Assembly: GCF_021398735.1 (NCBI RefSeq)
Contig: NZ_CP090349.1
Location: 431,001 to 495,000, forward strand
Direction: 5' to 3'
DNA length: 64,000 nt
Source of the DNA: Methylobacterium oryzae
GTDB taxonomy: Bacteria; Pseudomonadota; Alphaproteobacteria; Rhizobiales; Beijerinckiaceae
A program made the position numbers and the translations under genes. Positions 58,485-64,000 of the stretch are shown here, piece by piece; positions within the stretch are counted from its first letter, which is position 1, and every line of letters begins with the position of its first letter. The notes under the pieces were generated by a model. The model was not told where the DNA came from, searched no databases, and saw only the letters and a list, made by a program, of their open reading frames with translations.

Positions 58485-60692
58485 ATGCAGTCCCACGACT
58501 TTTCAGTACCTGTTTCCGCAAGGAACCGGCGCCGGCGGCGCGCGGCCCGGCCGGTTCTCCCGATGGCTGTCCTGCTGGGCTTCGTCGGTTCCGGGCCGCA
58601 CGCCGCCCGCGCCGAGGAGGCCGGGGCCGGCCGGGACGTCCAGCTCGACGAGCTGTCGGTCGCGAGCGCGGCCGCGCCGCGCGGCCCGGTCCCGGCCTAT
58701 GCCGGCGGTCAGGTGGCGCAGGGCGGGCGCCTCGGCCTCCTCGGCGATACCGAGACCCAGAAGGCGCCCTTCAGCATCGCCAGCTACACCGACACGCTCA
58801 TCCGAGACCGGCAGGCGCGGACGGTGTCCGAGACCCTGGTCCTCGACCCGTCGGTGCGCGCCACCCAGACCACGGGGGCGCCGTTCGACTCCTTCTCCAT
58901 CCGGGGCTTCCCGTCCAACGAGAACACCAGCGGCGAGGTCGCCTTCGACGGGCTCTACGGCGTCGCCCCGAGCTTCCGCATCTTCACCGACTACGTGGAG
59001 CGCATCGAGGTTCTGAAGGGGCCGTCCGCCGCCCTCACGGGGGTGTCGCCGAACGGCGCGGTCGGCGGCGTGGTCAACATCGTCCCCAAGCGCGCCGGCG
59101 CGGACCTGACCCGCGTCACCCTGGATTACGGCTCGTCCGCCTGGGGCGGCAGCCAGGTCGACGTCGCCCGCCGCTGGGGGCCTGGGCGGGAATGGGGCGC
59201 CCGCGTCGTCGGCAGCCTGCACGGCGGTGCCACGCCCTTCGACCGCCAGACCGAGACGACCGGCGTCGGGGCCCTGGCCCTCGACTACCAGGGTGACCGG
59301 TTCCGCGCGTGGCTCTACCTGCTGGCGCAGACCGACCGCTTCAACGCGCCGCTGCGCCCGTTCCTCCTGCGGGCCGGCGTGCCCGTACCGCGGGCGCCCG
59401 ACGGCCGCCTGAACCTGACCCAGCCCTGGGAATACTCGGACGTCGACGATCGCGGCGGTCTGCTGCGCACCGAGTACGACCTGACCGATCAAGTCACGCT
59501 GTTCGCGGATGTCGGCGGCGGGCAGACAGGCGTGGAGCGCTACTTCCAGTCGGCGCCGACGATCCTCAATGGCCGCGGCGACACGACCAGCACGCCGCAA
59601 TTCTACGCGCTGGGCGTCGACCGGCTCACCTACGACGGTGGCGTCCGGGCCCGGTTCGAGACCGGCTTCATCTGGCACGCCCTGACCGTGCAGGGCTCCG
59701 TGTACGACGAGGCGACGGCACGGCGGTTCTCGCCCGGCCGGGGCGCCTACCTGTCGAACCTCTACGCGCCGACCCTCGTCCCGTACATCGCGCCGATCTA
59801 CGGCGTCGGCCGGCCCCGCCTGTCCGACAGCACCCTGTCGGGGATCGCGGTGGCCGACACGCTGTCGGCCCTCGACGAGCGCGTCCTGCTGACGCTGGGC
59901 GTGCGCCGCCAGCGCGTGGAGGCGCACAACTACGTGTCGAATGTCGGCACGCTCACCTCGTCCTACGACAAGAGCGCCACGACCCCGATGGTCGGCCTCG
60001 TGGTGCGGCCCTGGGACTCGGTCTCGCTCTACGGCAACTATATCGAGGGCCTGAGCCGCGGCGACGTGGCCCCGGCGGTGGCGACCAATTCCGGCACGAT
60101 CCTGGAGCCCTACGTGGCCAGACAGGTCGAGGCGGGCGTGAAGCTCGATCTCGGCCGGTTCGGCGCCACGCTCGGCGCCTTCCGGATCACGAAGCCCGCG
60201 GGCGAGCTCGGCCCGCAGGGGCGCTTCGCGGCGACCGCCGAGCAGCGCGTCGGCGGGCTCGAGCTGAGCCTGTTCGGCGAGATCACCCCGCAGGTACGGG
60301 TGGTCGGCGGCGTGACCCTGCTCGACGGACGCCTCGTCAGGACGGCGCTCGCCGCCAATCGCGGGAACCGGCCGATCGGCGTGCCGGAGGTCCAGGCGAG
60401 CCTGGGGGCCGAGTGGGACCTGCCCGGGTTGCCCGGCCTGACCCTCAACGGCGCGGTCATCTATACCGGGCGGCAGTTCGTCGACCTCGCGAACACCCAG
60501 GCCCTGCCGGACTGGGCCCGCCTCGACCTCGGCCTGCGCTACACGACCCGCGTCGCCGAGCGGCCGACGACCTTCCGGGCCAGCGTCCTCAACGTGACCG
60601 ACGCGCGGTACTGGACCGGGGTCGCCTCGTTCGGCACCTTCTTCCAGGGCGCGCCGCGCACCTACCTCCTGTCGATGGCGGTGGATCTCTGA
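58485..60692 (+). CDS. TonB-dependent siderophore receptor
   Basis: A 735-residue outer-membrane receptor. After an Arg-rich start and signal peptide (about 1-43) comes the TonB-box region (DVQLDELSVAS). The plug domain spans about 80-190 (TVSETLVLDPSVRATQTTGAPFDSFSIRGF, IEVLKGPSAALTGVSPNGAVGGVVNIVPKR). A 22-strand barrel follows, ending RTYLLSMAVDL. It resembles ferrichrome/ferric-siderophore receptors and imports an iron complex with energy from TonB-ExbBD. No ABC transporter or ferric reductase gene is adjacent. The upstream AT-rich region probably carries its regulation. Confidence 0.93.
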   Translation: MQSHDFSVPVSARNRRRRRAARPVLPMAVLLGFVGSGPHAARAEEAGAGRDVQLDELSVASAAAPRGPVPAYAGGQVAQGGRLGLLGDTETQKAPFSIASYTDTLIRDRQARTVSETLVLDPSVRATQTTGAPFDSFSIRGFPSNENTSGEVAFDGLYGVAPSFRIFTDYVERIEVLKGPSAALTGVSPNGAVGGVVNIVPKRAGADLTRVTLDYGSSAWGGSQVDVARRWGPGREWGARVVGSLHGGATPFDRQTETTGVGALALDYQGDRFRAWLYLLAQTDRFNAPLRPFLLRAGVPVPRAPDGRLNLTQPWEYSDVDDRGGLLRTEYDLTDQVTLFADVGGGQTGVERYFQSAPTILNGRGDTTSTPQFYALGVDRLTYDGGVRARFETGFIWHALTVQGSVYDEATARRFSPGRGAYLSNLYAPTLVPYIAPIYGVGRPRLSDSTLSGIAVADTLSALDERVLLTLGVRRQRVEAHNYVSNVGTLTSSYDKSATTPMVGLVVRPWDSVSLYGNYIEGLSRGDVAPAVATNSGTILEPYVARQVEAGVKLDLGRFGATLGAFRITKPAGELGPQGRFAATAEQRVGGLELSLFGEITPQVRVVGGVTLLDGRLVRTALAANRGNRPIGVPEVQASLGAEWDLPGLPGLTLNGAVIYTGRQFVDLANTQALPDWARLDLGLRYTTRVAERPTTFRASVLNVTDARYWTGVASFGTFFQGAPRTYLLSMAVDL

Positions 60693-60734
60693 GCCGGACC
60701 AGTGCGGCCGCGCCGGGCCTGTCGAGCGGCGCGA

Positions 60735-60750
60735 TGTTTCACGGGAAACA
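60735..60750. other. near-consensus ParB-binding parS site, copy 2
   Basis: TGTTTCACGGGAAACA has one mismatch to the parS consensus TGTTTCACGTGAAACA and is the exact reverse complement of the site at 29515-29530. It is followed by TTTTCTTAAC, almost the same flank as the other site (TTTCGTTAAC). It is intergenic, between the TonB receptor and the HNH-like gene. Confidence 0.55.
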
Positions 60751-60845
60751 TTTTCTTAACTCTGAGCGGCGACCGCGCGGGACCGGCAAGCTGTTGCACC
60801 GGCGCCGTCGCGGAGCCGAGCCGGCCGGGTTACCACCGGTTTGGC

Positions 60846-61601
60846 ATGACGACATCGAGCTGGCGCACCCTCCGCAACGTGCAGGCCCGGAAACGGCTGG
60901 AGAAGGCCCTGCCGGCGATCTTCCCGGCACCGGTCCTGCAGCACGCCCTCGCGCGGCCCCTGATCCCGCCGACGCCGCGGCTCGCCGTCGAGAGCTACTG
61001 GCGCAACCACATCCTCCGGGCCGACCGGCTGGCCCGGGCGCTGGCGGCGCGCTCCGGCACGCCGGAGGGCTGGGCCTGGCAGATCGGGGCCGAGGGGCGG
61101 GCCGGGAGCTTCCGCACGCCGCCCGCGCCGTTCCGCGATCCGGCCTTCGCCCGCGGCCGCGGCGCCTGCTGCATCTGCGGCCAGCCGGTCTTCCGGTTCG
61201 GCTGGCACCGGGATCTCTGGGGGCGCGGCGCGCCCAACACCAATGCCGGCTGGCACGCGGCCTGTGTCGCGGCCTGGAAGTTCTGGATCGCGCCGCACGC
61301 CCAGGTCCGGGCGCTCAAGCTCCGCCAGCGCCACCGCTGCACCACCACCGGCAAGCGCCTGCTGAGGACCGCCGAGGTCGACCACCTGCTGCCGCTCTAC
61401 CGGGTCTGGCGCGAGCACCGCGACGCCCCCTGGCCGGAGCTCCTCGGCTACTGGGGCGCGCCGAACCTGCGGGTGGTCAACCGCGCCGCCCATCTCGACA
61501 AGTGCCGCGACGAGGCGGCCGAGCGCTCCCGGACCGTGCAGCGCGCCCGTTTCCGGGTGGTCGAGGACGAGTCCGGGTTCAGCGTGGTCGAGGAGGAGTG
61601 A
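60846..61601 (+). CDS. HNH-endonuclease-like zinc protein
   Basis: A 251-residue basic protein. An N-terminal helical region of about 95 residues precedes a candidate zinc knuckle, Cys108-x2-Cys111 (CCICGQPVF) with His137-x2-Cys140 (NAGWHAACVAAW). Then follows an HNH-like core: AEVDHLLPLYR (Asp179-His180) and APNLRVVNRAAHLDKC (Asn208, His216). This order (Cys pairs, D-H, N, H) is that of HNH nucleases, although the spacing is unusual and no toxin, phage or restriction partner is adjacent. DNA cleavage is inferred, not shown. It is convergent with metB. Confidence 0.72.
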   Translation: MTTSSWRTLRNVQARKRLEKALPAIFPAPVLQHALARPLIPPTPRLAVESYWRNHILRADRLARALAARSGTPEGWAWQIGAEGRAGSFRTPPAPFRDPAFARGRGACCICGQPVFRFGWHRDLWGRGAPNTNAGWHAACVAAWKFWIAPHAQVRALKLRQRHRCTTTGKRLLRTAEVDHLLPLYRVWREHRDAPWPELLGYWGAPNLRVVNRAAHLDKCRDEAAERSRTVQRARFRVVEDESGFSVVEEE

Positions 61602-61610
61602 CCGGCCGGC

Positions 61611-62771
61611 TCAGCCGTCCAGGGCCCGGAAGGCCCGCGACAGGTCGGCCAGCAGGTCGGCCTCCGCCTCCAGGCCGACCGACAGGCGCAGCAGCCCGTC
61701 GGTGATGCCCGCGATGGCGCGGGCCTCCGGGTCCATCGCCGCGTGCGTCATGGTCGGCGGATGGGCGATCAGGCTCTCGACGCCGCCGAGCGACTCGGCC
61801 AGCGTGAACACCCGCAGGGCCTCCACGAAGGTCTTCACCGCGTCGCGGCCGCCGGCCAGCTCGAAGCTCAACATCGCCCCGAAGCCCGCCTGCTGGGCCT
61901 TGGCCAGGGCGTGCCCCGGATGCGTCGGCAGGCCCGGATAGTGGACCCGCGCCACCGCCGGATGGGCGTCGAGGAAGGCCGCCAGGGCCGCGGCGTTGCG
62001 CTGCTGCTGCTCCACACGGACGAACAGGGTGCGCAGGCCCCGGAGCGTCAGGTAGGCGTCGAGGGGCGAGCCGGTGACGCCGATCGTGTTCGCCCAGGCG
62101 GCGAGGTCCTCGCCCATCGCCTTGTCGGCGGCGATCACAGCCCCGCCGATCACGTCGGAATGGCCGTTCAGGAACTTGGTGGTGGAGTGGACGACGAGAT
62201 CCGCCCCGAGGGCGATCGGCTGCTGCAGGGCGGGCGACAGGAAGGTGTTGTCCACCACCGCCAGCGCGCCGGCCGCCTTCGCGTCCGCGGTGATCCGCCG
62301 GACATCGACCACGCGCATCAGCGGGTTGCTCGGGGTCTCGATCAGCACGACCTTCGGTCCCTGGGCCAGGGCCGCCGCCAGCGCGTCCGGATCGGTCTGG
62401 TCGACGAAGGCGACGCGGTAATGGCCCCGCTCCGCGCGGAAGCTGAGCAGGCGGTGCGTTCCGCCGTAGCAATCGTGCGGCGCGACCAGGAGATCGCCGG
62501 GCCGCAGGCTCGACAGGGCGAGGTCGAGGGCTGCCATGCCGCTCGCCACCAGGACGGCGCGGGCGCCGCCCTCGAGCTTGGCGATCGTGTCGGCCAGCGC
62601 GTCCCGGGTCGGGTTGCCCAGGCGCGAGTAATCGTAGGGGCCGGGCTGCTCGAAGGCCGGGAACCTGAAGGTCGTCGACAGGTGGATCGGCGCGATCACC
62701 GCACCGAAGGCCGCGTCCTGGGCCACGCCGTTGGCCGCCGCGACGGTACGCGCCGCTAATCCCTCTGACAT
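61611..62771 (-). CDS. metB: cystathionine gamma-synthase (Cys/Met metabolism PLP enzyme)
   Basis: A 386-residue PLP enzyme of the Cys/Met metabolism family. It has YSRLGNPTRDALADTIAKLEGG, SGMAALDLALSSL, the aspartate strand VVDNTFLSPALQQPIALGAD, the Schiff-base Lys in VVHSTTKFLNGHSDVIGG (near 200) and VESLIAHPPTMTHA. The last motif fits cystathionine gamma-synthase or gamma-lyase, and synthase is favoured by overall pattern, but the two cannot be separated with certainty. The ATG start has GGAGGA seven bases upstream. A hairpin lies between it and the preceding cytochrome b561 gene. Confidence 0.88.
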   Translation of the reverse strand: MSEGLAARTVAAANGVAQDAAFGAVIAPIHLSTTFRFPAFEQPGPYDYSRLGNPTRDALADTIAKLEGGARAVLVASGMAALDLALSSLRPGDLLVAPHDCYGGTHRLLSFRAERGHYRVAFVDQTDPDALAAALAQGPKVVLIETPSNPLMRVVDVRRITADAKAAGALAVVDNTFLSPALQQPIALGADLVVHSTTKFLNGHSDVIGGAVIAADKAMGEDLAAWANTIGVTGSPLDAYLTLRGLRTLFVRVEQQQRNAAALAAFLDAHPAVARVHYPGLPTHPGHALAKAQQAGFGAMLSFELAGGRDAVKTFVEALRVFTLAESLGGVESLIAHPPTMTHAAMDPEARAIAGITDGLLRLSVGLEAEADLLADLSRAFRALDG

Positions 62772-62793
62772 CGCCTTGTCCTCCACGCAGAGA

Positions 62794-62823
62794 TCGCCCG
62801 CCCCGTCCGACCGAGGCGGGCGA
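62794..62823 (-). terminator. hairpin between cytochrome b561 and metB genes
   Basis: A nine-base perfect stem, TCGCCCGCC/GGCGGGCGA with a 12-base loop, begins eight bases past the cytochrome b561 stop on the minus strand. No U-tract follows on that strand. It may partly separate the transcripts or sit in the metB leader. Confidence 0.4.
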
Positions 62824-62830
62824 GCGTTCT

Positions 62831-63433
62831 TTATGGAGAACGGATCAGACTTTCAAGAGAACGAGAGGGTCGTCTCGGCGTCTCGGTGGTCCTCGCCGGT
62901 GTCGACCGCCAGGGCGCCATGCTGGCGAAGACCCCGTCCCGGCGGATCAGCGCGTGCAGCAGCGCCGCCGCCAGATGCGCGAGAATCAGGGCGAACAGCC
63001 CGTAGGCCAGCGCGGTGTGGAGCCGGCGCAGGGCCGCGTACAGCATCGGGTCCTGCGGCAGGATCGGCGGGAGGACGACCGAACCGGCGAGGATGACGGG
63101 GTAGCGCGCCGCCGACAGCATCGCCCAGCCGATCAGCGGCATGGCCAGCATCAGCCCGTAGAGCAGGATGTGCGAGGCGTGGGCCGCGCGCTTCTGCCAG
63201 CCCGGAAGATCGGCCGGCAGGGGCGGCGGGGCGTGGCGCCAGCGATAGGCGAGTCGGAGCCCGGCGAGGACCAGGATCAGGATCCCGAGCGGCCGGTGCA
63301 GGGCCACGAGGGCGCCGTACTCGGCGAGCGACGCCACCATGGCGACGCCGATCAGCAGCATGGCCAGGATCAGCGCCGCCATGGTCCAGTGGAGCAGGCG
63401 GGCGGGCCGGTCGAAGCGGTCGGGCTCGGTCAC
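62831..63433 (-). CDS. cytochrome b561 family protein
   Basis: A 200-residue four-helix membrane cytochrome. Candidate haem ligands are His in LLHWTMAALI, VALHRPLGIL, HASHILLYG and LAHLAAALLHAL. The GTG start overlaps the stop of the upstream catalase-family gene (GTGA), so the two are made together. This pairing of cytochrome b561 with a small catalase-like haem protein is frequent in proteobacteria and suggests electron supply from quinol to a periplasmic peroxidase. It differs clearly in sequence from the cytochrome b561 at 52442-53047. Confidence 0.93.
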   Translation of the reverse strand: MTEPDRFDRPARLLHWTMAALILAMLLIGVAMVASLAEYGALVALHRPLGILILVLAGLRLAYRWRHAPPPLPADLPGWQKRAAHASHILLYGLMLAMPLIGWAMLSAARYPVILAGSVVLPPILPQDPMLYAALRRLHTALAYGLFALILAHLAAALLHALIRRDGVFASMAPWRSTPARTTETPRRPSRSLESLIRSP

Positions 63434-64000
63434 AGGGCGGCTCCGTGGATCGCGGCGCCGGTGACGGCACTCGGGGTCTTGGCCTCGCCGGACCGGCGGG
63501 TGACGGATCGCGCGTAGGCCGCCGACCGGGCGCTCAGCAGCGGGTCGTCGCTCGGCGCGATGCCGTCCGGCAGCACCAGCGGATCGAAGTTGACGTCGCG
63601 GCAGCTGGCGGCGGCCTCCGGCGTCGCCGCCGTGAGCGTCAGGGTGCCGACATCCACCGTCTCGCGGTCGGCCGGCCAGGGCCGCGTCGCGTCGGCGGTC
63701 GGGTCGCCGGCCTGGCCGAGCGTGACGATCAGGTGCCAGTGCCGGGGGCCCTGGGCCAGCTGCGCGGCGAGCGCGTCGAACAGGGCGTTCGCGCCGCCCG
63801 GTGCGGCCTCGGCCGCCGGCGTCGGGTCGGGGACGAGGGCCCAGCGCACCGGCCGGGCGGCGCCGTCCGCGGCGACGAACCGGAAGGCGTTGAGGCTCCA
63901 GTAGGTGCTGTCGGCGAAGCCCGCGGTCACGGTCCGCGCCCTGATCAGCGCGGCGGCCTTCGCGCTCTCCGGATGGTCCGCGAAGAAGGCCTTCAGGCGC
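63430..64000 (-). CDS. catalase-family peroxidase (SrpA-like), C-terminal part; start lies beyond the window
   Basis: The frame is open to the right edge, and 189 codons plus the stop are visible. The sequence follows the catalase-related peroxidase pattern: FADSTYWSLNAFRFVAADGAARPVRW, HWHLIVTLGQAGDPTADATRPWP, RETVDVGTLTLTA, FDPLVLPDGIAPSDDPLLSARSAAYARSV. The haem-binding N-terminal part with the distal His is outside the window. Family members are short catalases, often exported, with peroxidase activity. It is co-translated with the cytochrome b561 gene. Confidence 0.88.
   Translation of the reverse strand, partial: RLKAFFADHPESAKAAALIRARTVTAGFADSTYWSLNAFRFVAADGAARPVRWALVPDPTPAAEAAPGGANALFDALAAQLAQGPRHWHLIVTLGQAGDPTADATRPWPADRETVDVGTLTLTAATPEAAASCRDVNFDPLVLPDGIAPSDDPLLSARSAAYARSVTRRSGEAKTPSAVTGAAIHGAAL

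Noticed and set aside
62772-62830. SAM-II riboswitch before metB
   Set aside because: Only 59 bases separate the upstream stop codon from metB, and they form one simple hairpin without the SAM-II pseudoknot signature.
1-64000. CRISPR array, insertion sequence, integrase or prophage
   Set aside because: No regularly spaced direct repeats, cas genes, transposase, recombinase or phage structural genes were seen. The repeats found are palindromic and dispersed.

Overview
The window is high-GC (roughly 70%) bacterial chromosome, densely coded with a strong G/C third-position bias. The gene content points to an alphaproteobacterium of the order Hyphomicrobiales, most likely Methylobacterium or a close relative. 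It includes phasins with a cysteine-type intracellular PHB depolymerase, a RegB/RegA (ActSR/PrrBA) redox two-component pair, a MucR/Ros regulator, a separate PurS/PurQ pair, YceI/cytochrome b561 modules and many c-di-GMP/PAS type sensors. The genus is an inference; there is no rRNA or tRNA gene in the window to settle it. No insertion sequence, integrase, prophage or CRISPR array was seen.

Layout. 1-5.2 kb: the end of an EAL phosphodiesterase, a divergent pair of related GT4 glycosyltransferases, and a phasin followed by a phasin-like protein. 5.3-9.1 kb: cell-wall genes (AmiC-type amidase and PBP1A). 9.4-13.1 kb, minus strand: a candidate small RNA, purS-purQ, a small membrane protein and regB-regA. 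13.3-14.6 kb: phaZ. 15.1-22.2 kb: a complete dipeptide-type ABC transporter operon ending in a metal-dependent amidohydrolase. 22.3-24.0 kb: ATPase and permease of a NitT/TauT-type importer without a binding protein. 24.2-26.3 kb: YeiH family protein, MucR and a hypothetical. 26.5-33.2 kb, minus strand: a second peptide ABC transporter cluster with an embedded M20 peptidase, divergent from its likely LysR regulator. 34.3-37.3 kb: nucleotide kinase-like protein, CDP-diacylglycerol diphosphatase, a DUF2891 protein and a small hypothetical. 37.4-43.9 kb: hybrid sensor kinase and an Mfd-type helicase. 44.0-50.6 kb: HbpS-like protein, PAS protein, carbamoylase-type M20 enzyme, several small proteins and a cupredoxin. 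50.7-53.6 kb: LysR regulator divergent from a YceI-cytochrome b561-YceI operon. 53.8-58.0 kb, minus strand: Orn/Lys/Arg decarboxylase coupled to a GNAT acetyltransferase, and a D-2-hydroxyacid dehydrogenase. 58.5-64 kb: TonB receptor, an HNH-like protein, cystathionine gamma-synthase, and a cytochrome b561/catalase-family peroxidase pair running off the right edge.

Themes. Two peptide-uptake clusters each carry their own hydrolase, which suggests import followed by cytoplasmic cleavage. PHB metabolism (phasins, phaZ) sits close to redox control (regBA). Two periplasmic redox modules pair cytochrome b561 with YceI or a haem peroxidase.

The most noteworthy non-coding signals are the following. 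(1) Two unlinked copies of a ~90-nt RNA with two hairpins, an identical single-stranded linker holding an anti-Shine-Dalgarno CCUCC, and a U-tract terminator; base changes between copies are compensatory. A third, divergent copy has the same layout. (2) Two near-consensus ParB parS sites with matching flanks about 31 kb apart, suggesting an origin-proximal position. (3) A dispersed ~90-bp palindromic intergenic repeat in four places. (4) A TGTTGC/GCAACA inverted repeat inside the phasin promoter, a candidate PhaR operator.
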